Of a DNA stretch of 38,606 nucleotides, positions 25,301 to 33,172 are shown in pieces (positions within the stretch are counted from its first letter, which is position 1; the number at the start of each line of letters is the position of its first letter). A program made the position numbers and the translations under genes. Source of the stretch: Bacteroides sp. (lineage in GTDB: Bacteria; Bacteroidota; Bacteroidia; Bacteroidales; Muribaculaceae); the NCBI GenBank assembly GCA_014802265.1, contig JAAVCP010000073.1, positions 1 to 38,606 on the forward strand, read 5' to 3'. Below the pieces are notes generated by a model. That model made no database searches and was not told the DNA's origin. It saw only the letters and a program-made list of their open reading frames with translations.

Positions 25301-27303
25301 GGCGTGATGCCCAGTGAGTAAAGGTCTATATTGTCAAGATATCCCCTTACATCAAATGTATAAAGGTCGGGGGCAATAGTTCCCGTGGCATCTAATGACA
25401 AGAGAGCATCGGGATTATTGGAATTGGCAGACAGATGATATACGCCGTCTTTCAATGTCACGTCAGCCTTAATGTCATGCAGTAGCTGCTTGCCATAGAC
25501 CAATGATTTCACATCAATCAGCACATCAGTATAGGCGCGTGCCTTTGTAGGGTCAAAACCGGCACCGGCGGCATTCAGGGAGGCAGTCACTAACCCTACC
25601 CCGGTAGTGGGTGCGAAGTGAGCCACATTGACATTACGCAGATTGACATTGGCATTATAGCTTTCGGCAGTCATACTCACTTTGCCGTCGGCAGCTACAT
25701 CGCCTACGGAAGTGCGTAGGGTGAAGTCAGCAGCGTATGTCTGCTCTGCGACAGAAGCGCGTCCGGTCAGCTTCAGCGACGGCATCTTGAATCCCACATT
25801 ACCTAAGATATTGTCTATTACACCGGGATTAGAGACACTTCCGTCAAACGTAAGGTTTGCACGCAGACGCTTAAAATCAAGTGCATTCTGGGCTTTTCCT
25901 TTTGCTGAAAGGGCAAACACACCGTTCATACCGGCTTCCAGACGCGAGATGTCAACATCATCAAGTTTCCCTGCTGCCTCAAGGTCAAACGACAATGGGT
26001 CTCGTCGGGGCAGTTTGGTGGTATAGGTACTAAGTGTGGGCATAAATGCCTCAACATCAGGCAATCCAATATTTCCGAAAGCCTTCACATCGAGCGGGGC
26101 ACTTGGCTGCATCTCCATAAGGGCAAACGGTAAGCCTGCAGTTGCCTGCAGGTCAGACCATGGGGTCTTGACCGAGAGATCTCTCAGGGCAAGTCCGGTA
26201 GAATCGACCGACACGGTGCCATGACCCTCCATTATCTGAAGCCCGCTCCTCTCCTTTGCGGCTATACGCGTGATCGGGAGCTCCACCGTAGAGGCTGCAT
26301 TATAGAAATTATTAAGGGTGATACCCACATCAGTCACCTCTATATATGAGGGGTCAAAGCCGGGGAGCGGTTTCGCCCCTTTCATTGTGTATATTGCCTT
26401 ATAACTGTTAAGTTCCACGGTGTCACCCTTTATAATCATAGGAGGTGATGCCACGGCAGTAGTGTCAGGAGCAGGTGCAGGATGTGTCTGCACGTATTCA
26501 AGCGTCGGGGTGATATAAGTCACATCGCCATCTGACGTGCCGAGATAATCGGCAGTGACCATATTCTTTTCAAGGTCAATCACGCCGTTTCTCAACACTA
26601 TTGACGATGTGGCAAGCATAAGAGTGTCAATAGTGGGAAGCATTGACATTCCGAAAGTGAAATTGTCAATCTTCAGGTCATTTGCTTTTATCACAAACGG
26701 CACAGCGGTTGAATCTTTCGGGGTAGACTGCTGTTTCCATACGTCCATAAGCAATGCAAGGTCACCATTCTGAAGGCGTGCCTTATTAAGATTGATCTCG
26801 CCGGTCTTTATATTTGCCGAGCTTTCATCGTCTACCTCAAGAAGGGCAGCCCTTACTTTAAGGATCATTGAAGAATCAGGCGACACCATCCGGTAGTATC
26901 CGTCGATAAGTTTCAGCTCATTAATGTCTACGTCCATTTTAAGGAGGGGAGCCATCTTCACGTTGGCAATTACCTCCCGGGCATTTACCATAGTGTCGCC
27001 GGTAGCCTCAAGCACAGTCACATCTTTCAGCAACACGTCAAGAGGCCACTTCAAGCGGAATGTCCCTATAGATATGTCCATGCCGGTTGACTTCTTGACT
27101 TCATCACAGGCAATATTTTTTACAAATGTCTGCACCGGGGGCACGTAAAGAAGCACCGGAATCAAAAGCACTGCAATTATTATCCACATGAGTGTCTTCA
27201 GAGTGATTCTGAGCCATGTGGGGCGTATTAAATGCTTCTTGACTTTCTTTTTTTCTTCCTCCTGCGCTTCAGGCTGTAGGTCTTTATCGTCGTCTTGTGA
27301 CAT
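22345..27303 (-). CDS. tamB: TamB translocation and assembly module protein
   Basis: The protein has 1652 residues. After a charged N-terminus there is one membrane anchor (ITLKTLMWIIIAVLLIPVLL, about 33-52). It is followed by more than 1000 residues of repetitive beta-taco/AsmA-like sequence with recurring 'L.G...' strands. The C-terminal TamB domain (about 1250-1620) includes 'NSNVVWNGDVMNPTLNIKAT', 'STDDDMSIENELQSMTPEQR' and 'AAMKLLITGQYSG'. The family spans the periplasm from inner membrane to the outer-membrane TamA/TamL barrel, and is implicated in phospholipid transport and barrel assembly. The Lys/Asp-rich C-terminal tail is an addition. It overlaps tamL and follows the VanZ-like gene by 62 bp. 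Confidence 0.93.
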   Translation of the reverse strand: MSQDDDKDLQPEAQEEEKKKVKKHLIRPTWLRITLKTLMWIIIAVLLIPVLLYVPPVQTFVKNIACDEVKKSTGMDISIGTFRLKWPLDVLLKDVTVLEATGDTMVNAREVIANVKMAPLLKMDVDINELKLIDGYYRMVSPDSSMILKVRAALLEVDDESSANIKTGEINLNKARLQNGDLALLMDVWKQQSTPKDSTAVPFVIKANDLKIDNFTFGMSMLPTIDTLMLATSSIVLRNGVIDLEKNMVTADYLGTSDGDVTYITPTLEYVQTHPAPAPDTTAVASPPMIIKGDTVELNSYKAIYTMKGAKPLPGFDPSYIEVTDVGITLNNFYNAASTVELPITRIAAKERSGLQIMEGHGTVSVDSTGLALRDLSVKTPWSDLQATAGLPFALMEMQPSAPLDVKAFGNIGLPDVEAFMPTLSTYTTKLPRRDPLSFDLEAAGKLDDVDISRLEAGMNGVFALSAKGKAQNALDFKRLRANLTFDGSVSNPGVIDNILGNVGFKMPSLKLTGRASVAEQTYAADFTLRTSVGDVAADGKVSMTAESYNANVNLRNVNVAHFAPTTGVGLVTASLNAAGAGFDPTKARAYTDVLIDVKSLVYGKQLLHDIKADVTLKDGVYHLSANSNNPDALLSLDATGTIAPDLYTFDVRGYLDNIDLYSLGITPDVNKGKGEIYVEGSASPGKWLYDVAMKLNKVEWTLGNQYFSVPGALTLDFKSAGNFVDANLNALMTRLSFHSGSGLKPLIDSFSLVGESVIRQIKNRDLDVEGLQHNLPSFMLGVNASGRGLVGQYLNTMGMRVDTIYGKVANDSLISGKIEALSIANTSMRVDTASLSLMQRGKLLDYQVHMGNRKNNTALAEFADVNLNGYVGSNRVLVSLTQKNQKGETGYRIGMTGAMTDSLVTVHFTPLNATIAYLPWKFNTDNHVDFNFNNKHIDANLLAQSNESSILLQTQLGREGNDELKVKLDNIKVQDFLQLSVFAPPLTASVDADLTVGYTKSWFYGGGDVNVSDFTYDRIRVGDFDLGLRAAHNTDGSTGARASLKIDGKDALAAKMMLRPDSVTGELVAKTMGLELTKFPLYIANAFMGPDVARLSGYLNGDMNMTGSFADPKLTGYLACDSVGVYISMLGSSLTFGNDSITVKDNFLRMKDFDIWGANKNPLVLNGEVDATKLSAISFNLNMDAKNFQLINNSKKTGSDIYGKIFLDMNASARGPIQHFSINANVNVLSATDVTYSVSPTAAALQAQDASDVVKFVNFNDTTQVTAVDSVAPTIAMRIVAGLNIEPGTQVEVVIPGSKNNMETGSGKAELSPSGELSYFQNYMGDMRLNGQLNLGEGYVSYSIPVMGNKKFTFDPNSNVVWNGDVMNPTLNIKATDKVKANLLEGGNSRMVNFFVQLNVENNLSAPKLQFDLSTDDDMSIENELQSMTPEQRSTAAMKLLITGQYSGQGVKTASSDMLQGTLYNYLTSQVNNWLANNVKGVDLSLGVNQYDKTVNGETGSAMTYSYTMSKSLFDNRFKISVGGNYTTDASADENFSENLINDISFEYILRQTTDLTMYARLFRHTGFESILEGEITETGVGFVMKRSLTTLRDLFRWKTPSWMSLRTFGLQRNDSTRSESKEVTLKKDEALKPDSVTVTPIEEEIKDDKK

Positions 27304-27365
27304 GATGGAATCGTTATGATCGGGTTAATGGTTCTGCAATATATTATTATATGTTTGCCGTTTAG

Positions 27366-27779
27366 TTAATTGACTTTGACACTCCATTTATGTTGTAATG
27401 CTTGCCAACAGATTGCACAGACTATCACTCCCACGCAATCGGCAATCATGTCTGCCGGCTCAAATCCCCTTCCCATCTCCATAGCTTTTTGAATAAACTC
27501 TATGGCAATGCCGAAAGCAGCAGTGGAAATTGCGACAAGCAGGATAAATAATCCTGCGACTTCATGCCAGCCGTTTTTTCTCTCTTTGTCAAGCAACACC
27601 ATCACTGTCAGGAATCCGAACATGAGTCCGTGTACTATCTTATCTGCCCCGGGGAAAAGAGTCGGTGCATCGTCGCCCAGGGGGTCGGGTGCAAGCGTAA
27701 GCCAAAGAATGAGTAAAACAGTGACCGAAGTGAATATCCACCCCGGCAACCTGGTAAGCGAGTCTCTTACTTTATCCAT
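27366..27779 (-). CDS. VanZ-family membrane protein
   Basis: This 137-residue protein has four predicted helices. The VanZ-like core is visible: 'LFPGADKIVHGLMFGFLTV' with the conserved Asp-Lys-x-x-His, and 'FGIAIEFIQKAMEMGRGFEPADMIADCVGVIV' with the Glu, Gln, Arg and Asp pattern. VanZ-like proteins are small polytopic proteins linked in some species to teicoplanin tolerance, but most have no assigned role. Antibiotic resistance should not be read into this one. It is the probable first gene of the leftward tamB-tamL-glycosyltransferase operon. A small palindrome (27802-27817) lies just upstream of its start. Confidence 0.82.
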   Translation of the reverse strand: MDKVRDSLTRLPGWIFTSVTVLLILWLTLAPDPLGDDAPTLFPGADKIVHGLMFGFLTVMVLLDKERKNGWHEVAGLFILLVAISTAAFGIAIEFIQKAMEMGRGFEPADMIADCVGVIVCAICWQALQHKWSVKVN

Positions 27780-27801
27780 TCTTTAACTGTTTTTATTTTT
27801 T

Positions 27802-27817
27802 GACATTATTTAATGTC
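27802..27817. repeat. 16-bp palindrome upstream of the VanZ-like gene
   Basis: GACATTA, a TT centre, then TAATGTC. It lies 23-38 bp before the start at 27779. The size suits a protein-binding site. I see no TAnnTTTG box nearby, so its role is open. Confidence 0.35.
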
Positions 27818-27855
27818 TCATCATAACTATTAACATTATTTAAGGCATAAAAGTT

Positions 27856-28617
27856 CTAAAGCTCATGATTAAGCCATCTGTCTATAATTTCCCGCGACAA
27901 TGATGGAGGAGTAGGTAGAGGTGGGACATTATCACGAGTGAAGAAACCTCCGTCTGACAGCTCATGGTCTGCGAATTTAATTTCTCCACCGGCATATCTG
28001 GCAACAAAGCCAAGCATCATTTGGTGTGGGAAGGGCCATGACTGACTGCCCACATAGCGTATGTCTGTGACATCGATATCTGTCTCCTCCTTTATTTCCC
28101 TTGCCACACACTCTTCAAGGCTCTCACCCGTTTCCACAAATCCTGCCACCAGTGCCATCACTTCCGGACGCTTGAAATTTCTGGCATGGACCAAAAGTGC
28201 CTCCTCTCCCCTCTTCACCAGCACCACTATTGCCGGGCTAAGCTGCGGGAAAAATTCCATTCTGCATTCCGGGCATCGCTTACTGATTTCCGTGGCACGC
28301 TCCAGGTGTGCCCCACACCTGGAGCAATATCTTGTCTCACTGCTCCAATTACTCAGTTCGGCACCTTTTACAGCAGCGGCATAATCTTCTCCTGAAAACA
28401 TTTCCCATGCTTCCCTAAGCCCTATAGGAATTATCGAAGTGTCAATTGACATTTCTTCAAAATTGTCAGCAGAAACCACCACATATCTTCCGAAAGAGAA
28501 TCTCTCAGACCCGCTACGCAGGGATACATCTGTATCCTTTGGAAAGCAATACTCCCCATTAGCTTTCTTTTTTACCAGTAACCTGCCGTCTCCCACTAAT
28601 ATTATGCCCTTTTCCAT
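27856..28617 (-). CDS. nudC: NAD+/NADH diphosphatase, Nudix family
   Basis: This 253-residue protein has all NudC landmarks. The zinc ribbon has Cys98, Cys101, Cys115 and Cys118. The Nudix box at 159-181 is 'GFVETGESLEECVAREIKEET', with the metal-binding REIKEE. The subfamily motif 'SQSWPFPHQMM' (191-201) is close to the canonical SQPWPFP, with Ser for Pro. The enzyme hydrolyses NADH or NAD to NMN(H) and AMP, and in E. coli also removes NAD caps from RNA. The gene has a full promoter at 28702-28733 and a leader of about 80 nt. VanZ-tamB follow after 76 bp, so the promoter may also feed that operon. Confidence 0.93.
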   Translation of the reverse strand: MEKGIILVGDGRLLVKKKANGEYCFPKDTDVSLRSGSERFSFGRYVVVSADNFEEMSIDTSIIPIGLREAWEMFSGEDYAAAVKGAELSNWSSETRYCSRCGAHLERATEISKRCPECRMEFFPQLSPAIVVLVKRGEEALLVHARNFKRPEVMALVAGFVETGESLEECVAREIKEETDIDVTDIRYVGSQSWPFPHQMMLGFVARYAGGEIKFADHELSDGGFFTRDNVPPLPTPPSLSREIIDRWLNHEL

Positions 28618-28701
28618 ATCTGTCAGTCAATTTCCTCATATTTTCCCATGACTCCATATCCGGTAGGAATCATGTTCCATTTTTTCTGTTTGAAATCACG
28701 G

Positions 28702-28733
28702 CAAAGATACTACAATTTTTAGATAGTCACAAA
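28702..28733 (-). promoter_or_regulatory. Promoter of nudC
   Basis: On the minus strand TTTG (28730-28733) is followed by a 20-nt spacer and TATCTTTG (28702-28709), a full Bacteroidetes promoter. The start codon is at 28617. Confidence 0.75.
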
Positions 28734-29012
28734 TTTACCCCCATTTATTCCTTATTATATAATACAATCATCACCGAGTGACCCGGTCAACGACTTCCTG
28801 CGAAGGGAAAACCCATTTATATATCAAAAAGAAGCAGCCCCCTGAAATCTCATCTCCCGACACAAACACAAGTCATACAAAATATCATAAAAAAACGTAT
28901 AATTTTCTTATTAAAATGACATCAAATGCTATATCTATTACCAACAAGTGTAAAATTATACATCATTAACAAATTTTAACATCTAAATAATTATAATATG
29001 TTAATTTTTATT

Positions 29013-29020
29013 TAACTTTG
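29013..29020 (+). promoter_or_regulatory. -7 box of the 29175 secreted-protein gene
   Basis: TAACTTTG matches the consensus. No clear TTTG lies 19-22 bp upstream. The predicted leader is long, about 150 nt, and contains two hairpins. Confidence 0.55.
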
Positions 29021-29087
29021 CATAATAAAACTTAATGGAAATGTTCTTTATTAAAATCATAAAGAATTAAAGTTAAGTAAATTTCTC

Positions 29088-29142
29088 GGCTTATGTAATT
29101 AAGCCTTAAAATCTTAAAAAAGAAACGTGGCAATAATGCCAC
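29088..29142 (+). promoter_or_regulatory. Two hairpins in the 5' leader of the 29175 gene
   Basis: Hairpin 1 is GGCTTA/TAAGCC (29088-29105). Hairpin 2 is GTGGCA/TGCCAC with an ATAA tetraloop (29127-29142). They lie between the -7 box and the ATG. They may stabilise the mRNA of an abundant secreted protein, but I recognise no riboswitch class. Confidence 0.45.
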
Positions 29143-29174
29143 TTACATAATAATCTAATAATAATTTAACCATT

Positions 29175-30902
29175 ATGAAGAAAACCTTACTCACCCTCTC
29201 CGCTGCACTCGTTGCAGGTGCAGGCATGGCAAATACACCACGCGTGTTTGCCGGTGAAGGCACACCCGACTTTAATCAGTCAATGCGCACAGAGAGCAAA
29301 TCTCTTATGGAGATGGTAAACAAGGCAGGCATGGCGCAGCCAAAACTCGCCAAGGCTCCCGCCCGAGTATCCGCAGCAGACCCTATCATCTATGAGGCAC
29401 CTGCCGGCGAAACAGTCAATTACCTCCGTTCAGTATACGGCTTTTATTTATATTGGTGGTATATTCTTTTTGGCTCAAACGAGGGAGCTTCTGACATTGT
29501 GTTTGGTGACGACGGCTATGCCTATATCCACAATCCATTCGGTGGCTGGGCTACCAATTCCTACCTCAAATGTGAGGTGAAGGGCGACAAACTTGTCGCA
29601 ACTCTCCCCCAGGCAATCTATGAAGAGGATTCCAACGCTTATGACGAAGAGACGGATGAATACTATCCTGTGCATACCGATTACTATGCTACACTCCTCT
29701 ATCAAGAAATAGGTGAGGACGGAACCGTAAACTATGTAATGGCTGATACTGACGAAGTGCAGACTATTTCATGGACAATGGACGGCGACAAGATCACCAT
29801 GGACATGGAATATGACACTACTCCTGATGAGGAAGGCTACTTGTCATATCCTGAAGTGATGTTCGGTATGGTTAGCTCCGAGGGAGTCTGGACAATTGCC
29901 GGTGACTGTGCTCAGGAATATAACAAGGTTGAAGTCAATCCTGTGGTTGCTCCCGAAGGTCTTGAGACAAGCGAGTGGGCATTTGTACATGATGGAGCAG
30001 GCAGCTTTGTAAATGTCGGCTTTGACGGTGACGATGTTTATATCAACAACCTTGACTCCTCATTCCCCGAGTCATATATCAAGGGTAAAGTAGATGGCGA
30101 CAAAGTAGTGTTCGAATCCGGTCAATATATGGGCGTATATGCCGGTCAGCATTACATCTACTTCATAGGTGCCACTTTTGATGAGTCATCATATTACATG
30201 GCAGACAACATCACACTCAACTATGATGCCGCCAATAAGGTGATGACAGCTCCCGAGGGCACTGCCATGATACTTAACGCAGCTCTTGATAGAATCTACT
30301 ACCTCAGCGTCTTCACTGAGCCTGTAATCAAGGTTCGCAATGAGAATCCGAATCCTGTCCCCGGCGCTCCAATTCCAAGTTCTTTTGCTGACTACTTTGA
30401 AGACTACGGATACAGCTACATTCAGTTCTCTCTCCCGAATCTAAATGCAGACGACGATATTCTCTCTACCGACAATATGTACTACGAGGTGTATATCGAC
30501 GGCGACCTGTTCACATTCTATGATGATGAGTATAACATTGAGGAAGAAATGGAGCAGATACCTTACTCTTTCTCAGATGGTGATGGCATCTATGCAAACG
30601 GCACCGCACACACAGTCTCCTTCTATTTCTCAGGATATGAGACAGTAGGCTTGAAGCTTTACAATGTGGTTGACGGCGAGACCTATGCTTCTCCGATGAC
30701 CGTATGGAATGTGCTTGACAACTCTTACTACATTGATAATAATGTAGGCATTCAGTCAGTTGCCTCTGGAAAGGGCGTTGCAGGTGTAGAATATTACAAC
30801 CTCCAGGGCATGAAGCTTGACCGTCCCGCACCCGGCATCAACGTATGCCGCACCACTATGGAAGATGGCAGCGTAAAAGTTACCAAAGTGCTTGTAAAAT
30901 AA
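29175..30902 (+). CDS. Secreted protein, paralogue of the module B protein
   Basis: The protein has 575 residues with signal peptide MKKTLLTLSAALVAGAGMANT. It aligns throughout with the 13107-14786 protein: 'YIHNPFGGWATNSYLKCEV', 'SYIKGKVDGDKVVFESGQYM', 'PNPVPGAPIPSSFADYFEDY' and 'NMYYEVYIDGDLF'. It ends in a sorting-type tail (GVEYYNLQGMKLDRPAPGIN...VKVTKVLVK). The sequence is strongly acidic and Tyr-rich, and no enzyme motif is seen. Unlike its module B relative, no HTH regulator is adjacent, and its upstream region lacks the ATAGACA repeats. It is GC-richer and more regular in codon use than the module B copy, as expected for a resident, well-expressed gene. An Omp28-like secreted protein follows. 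Confidence 0.8.
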   Translation: MKKTLLTLSAALVAGAGMANTPRVFAGEGTPDFNQSMRTESKSLMEMVNKAGMAQPKLAKAPARVSAADPIIYEAPAGETVNYLRSVYGFYLYWWYILFGSNEGASDIVFGDDGYAYIHNPFGGWATNSYLKCEVKGDKLVATLPQAIYEEDSNAYDEETDEYYPVHTDYYATLLYQEIGEDGTVNYVMADTDEVQTISWTMDGDKITMDMEYDTTPDEEGYLSYPEVMFGMVSSEGVWTIAGDCAQEYNKVEVNPVVAPEGLETSEWAFVHDGAGSFVNVGFDGDDVYINNLDSSFPESYIKGKVDGDKVVFESGQYMGVYAGQHYIYFIGATFDESSYYMADNITLNYDAANKVMTAPEGTAMILNAALDRIYYLSVFTEPVIKVRNENPNPVPGAPIPSSFADYFEDYGYSYIQFSLPNLNADDDILSTDNMYYEVYIDGDLFTFYDDEYNIEEEMEQIPYSFSDGDGIYANGTAHTVSFYFSGYETVGLKLYNVVDGETYASPMTVWNVLDNSYYIDNNVGIQSVASGKGVAGVEYYNLQGMKLDRPAPGINVCRTTMEDGSVKVTKVLVK

Positions 30903-30930
30903 GTTTAAGGGTGGCTAACCAATAAAATAA

Positions 30931-30972
30931 GTGTAAAGCGGGGCCGTGATTTTTTCACGACCCCATTTACAC
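30931..30972 (+). terminator. Long hairpin between the two secreted-protein genes
   Basis: GTGTAAA pairs with TTTACAC at the base, and GGGG(C)CGTGA pairs with TCACG(A)CCCC at the top, around a T-rich loop. The stem is strong but no T run follows, so it may be a leaky terminator or a 3'-end stabiliser. No promoter is visible before the next gene at 31017. Confidence 0.5.
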
Positions 30973-31016
30973 TACATAATACAAACATTAATTCAACTTA
31001 TCATAAAAAATTTCTT

Positions 31017-32879
31017 ATGAATAGATTTTTAATGGCAATGTCATTCGGTGCTGTAATGACATTCACAGCTCAGGCTGTTCCCGGCTCTATGGAGTTCAGC
31101 TACCGGAATGGTGAACCAATTGAGTATTATGGTTACTCTAAGAACGAGACTTATGACGTGGCAATCAGAATCGCCGACCCCACTGTAATAGGTGCCAAGG
31201 TCACAGGTTTCAGCGTACAGCTCCCCGTTACCCCTGAAGCCGTAACAGACTATATGGGCTGGATGACCACCGAACTGCGTCTGGAAAATAAGAAGAATGT
31301 GGCTGACATTGAGCTGACAGAGGCTGACCTGACCGACGGCATGCTCACTGTCACTTTCAGCGAGCCTTATACAATTCCGGCAGAGGGAGTATATGTAGGA
31401 TATTCTTTCACTATTACCGACAAAAACGGTGAAAGCACCAACGCCGACGGCATAGGTGGTCCGAAAGACCCCATTGCAGTGGTTAACGCCGATGATCCGG
31501 ACGGTCTATATGTCCACAGCTCACGCTCTCGCCTTAAATGGACATCATTGGCTTCAACAGCCGGCGTAAGTGCTATGGTTGTGAATCTTTCAACTGACTT
31601 TGGTGAATATGACGCTGCCGCATCTATCCCTGCCACCAATTATGTGGAGGCAGATAAGGAATCAACCATACCTACAATTGTAGTGAATCATGGCGCCTAT
31701 CCTCTCACATCATTTACCTACAGCTACTCTGCAGGCAACGTAAATGGGACCGGCAGCTATGAACTTGCCGAGCCTATCGCTAAACTTGGTGACACTGCCA
31801 TCGTAGATCTCCCTGTAGGCTCCTACTCTGAGCTGGGCACATACGACATAACAGTCACCATTGACACATTCAACGGTGAGACTAACAATGACGCCTTCAA
31901 ATCATCTACAGGCAGCCTTCATGTATTACCATTCGTGCCTACCACCCGTCCTCTCGTAGAGGAATACACCGGACTTGGTTGCGGCTATTGCCCACGTGGT
32001 TACGTTGCCATGGAAGAAATGAACGAGCAGCTCGGCGACATGTTTGTAGGCATGGCTTTCCACACCCAGTCTTACGAAACAGGTTGCATGGTGACTGTGA
32101 CCAATGCTAACTTCCCGGTTCCCGTAAGCGGCTTCCCCTCAGGCGACATCGACCGTCAGGTAGAGATGGATCCCTCTTACTTCCCCTCAATGTGGCCCTC
32201 TTTCCAGGAGCGTATAGCACCTGCTGATGTTGATGTCACAATTGATTGGGCTGACGACAGTTACTCCGAATTTGTAATCGAAACTACTGTTAAGTTTGTA
32301 GAAAACCATAGTGATGCCAACTATCGCCTGGCAATTGCCCTCGTAGCAGACAATGTCTACAATGAGGAGTGGGGTCAGAGCAACTATTACAGTGGCACCG
32401 CAGGTCTTCCTGACACCGATCTCTGGAATCTCTTTGCAAATGGTGGCTCAAAGGTATACGGGCTTATCTATAACGACGTTGTTGCCTACTTCAAGGACGT
32501 TAAGGGTATTCCCGGCTCTATCCCTTCAGAAATCACCAGAAATGAGGAAATCAACTATACTTACCGTATCCTGAAAGAGGACGTTAAGAATATTGCAAAC
32601 CAAGACTTCCTCAACCCCGACGCTAAAGTGCACGCAGTGGCTATCCTGCTTGACGGCAACACCGGTTTCTCTGCAAACTGTAACAAATCAGGCGACCTCG
32701 TATTTGACAACAACCTGTCAGCAGTCAAGGCTATTGAGAGCGAAGCTACAGTAGAATCAGTTCGTTACTATGACCTCCAGGGCAGAGAAGTTGCTTCTCC
32801 TGCTTCAGGCATCTTCGTAAAGGCTGAGAAACTTTCTGACGGCACAGTAAGACACAACAAAGTTATTATAAACAAATAA
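31017..32879 (+). CDS. Omp28-like secreted protein with a thioredoxin-type CGYC motif
   Basis: The protein has 620 residues with signal peptide MNRFLMAMSFGAVMTFTAQA. Residues 25-310 form beta-sandwich-like regions. At about 310 the Omp28/thioredoxin-like domain begins, 'RPLVEEYTGLGCGYCPRGYVAMEEMNEQLGD', with Cys322-Gly-Tyr-Cys325. This is followed by 'FVGMAFHTQSYETGC' and the 'PVSGFPSGDIDRQ' loop, equivalent to the cis-Pro region. The protein ends in a sorting-type tail (VRYYDLQGREVASPASGIFVK...). Omp28-related proteins are exported Bacteroidetes proteins of unclear function. The CxxC pair makes disulfide exchange possible, but it is not shown. It probably shares transcription with the upstream paralogue gene through a leaky hairpin, since it has no visible promoter. 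Confidence 0.82.
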   Translation: MNRFLMAMSFGAVMTFTAQAVPGSMEFSYRNGEPIEYYGYSKNETYDVAIRIADPTVIGAKVTGFSVQLPVTPEAVTDYMGWMTTELRLENKKNVADIELTEADLTDGMLTVTFSEPYTIPAEGVYVGYSFTITDKNGESTNADGIGGPKDPIAVVNADDPDGLYVHSSRSRLKWTSLASTAGVSAMVVNLSTDFGEYDAAASIPATNYVEADKESTIPTIVVNHGAYPLTSFTYSYSAGNVNGTGSYELAEPIAKLGDTAIVDLPVGSYSELGTYDITVTIDTFNGETNNDAFKSSTGSLHVLPFVPTTRPLVEEYTGLGCGYCPRGYVAMEEMNEQLGDMFVGMAFHTQSYETGCMVTVTNANFPVPVSGFPSGDIDRQVEMDPSYFPSMWPSFQERIAPADVDVTIDWADDSYSEFVIETTVKFVENHSDANYRLAIALVADNVYNEEWGQSNYYSGTAGLPDTDLWNLFANGGSKVYGLIYNDVVAYFKDVKGIPGSIPSEITRNEEINYTYRILKEDVKNIANQDFLNPDAKVHAVAILLDGNTGFSANCNKSGDLVFDNNLSAVKAIESEATVESVRYYDLQGREVASPASGIFVKAEKLSDGTVRHNKVIINK

Positions 32880-32900
32880 TCTTTAGGCATCAATTAATGA

Positions 32901-32939
32901 AGGAGGGTGTATCAAGATTGAATCTTGATACACCCTCCT
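32901..32939. terminator. 19-bp near-perfect hairpin after the Omp28-like gene
   Basis: The arm GGAGGGTGTATCAAGATT (32902-32919) and its exact complement (32921-32938) are separated by one base, with one further A-T pair outside. The tail is CCTTTATAAT, a modest T run. It probably ends the 29175-32879 transcripts. Confidence 0.65.
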
Positions 32940-33061
32940 CCTTTATAATCTCTCTTGTGTATATTCACCCTACTATATTCCCACTTGCGTTCTGTGAGTG
33001 AATCCACGGTTCACTTCATTCCCATTATTACATTAAAACGACTGCTAAATCATAATTTTTA

Positions 33062-33088
33062 GAAAGGCGACAAAGTATGTCGCCTTTC
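33062..33088. promoter_or_regulatory. 11-bp inverted repeat abutting the WYL gene promoter
   Basis: GAAAGGCGACA (33062-33072) and TGTCGCCTTTC (33078-33088) flank AAGTA. The right arm ends 5 bp before the -7 box, and the repeat occupies the place of the -33 element. It may be the operator for autoregulation by the WYL protein, or a terminator for upstream transcripts. Confidence 0.5.
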
Positions 33089-33093
33089 TCTAT

Positions 33094-33101
33094 TAACTTT
33101 G
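33094..33101 (+). promoter_or_regulatory. -7 box of the WYL regulator gene
   Basis: TAACTTTG is a full consensus match, about 70 nt before ATG 33173. The -33 region is covered by the inverted repeat. Confidence 0.55.
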
Positions 33102-33172
33102 CAACCTGAAAAAGATCATCTGGTAAATTTATTACAGATCCCCATTAACATCACCTAAAATCTATACTAAGT

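Larger units (their letters stand above)
28618..29174. other. Divergent intergenic region between nudC and the 29175 gene
   Basis: This 557-bp region holds the nudC promoter on the minus strand (28702-28733), and the -7 box and structured leader of the 29175 gene on the plus strand (29013-29142). The stretch 28735-28980 is AT-rich, and I see no supported gene in it. Confidence 0.6.
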
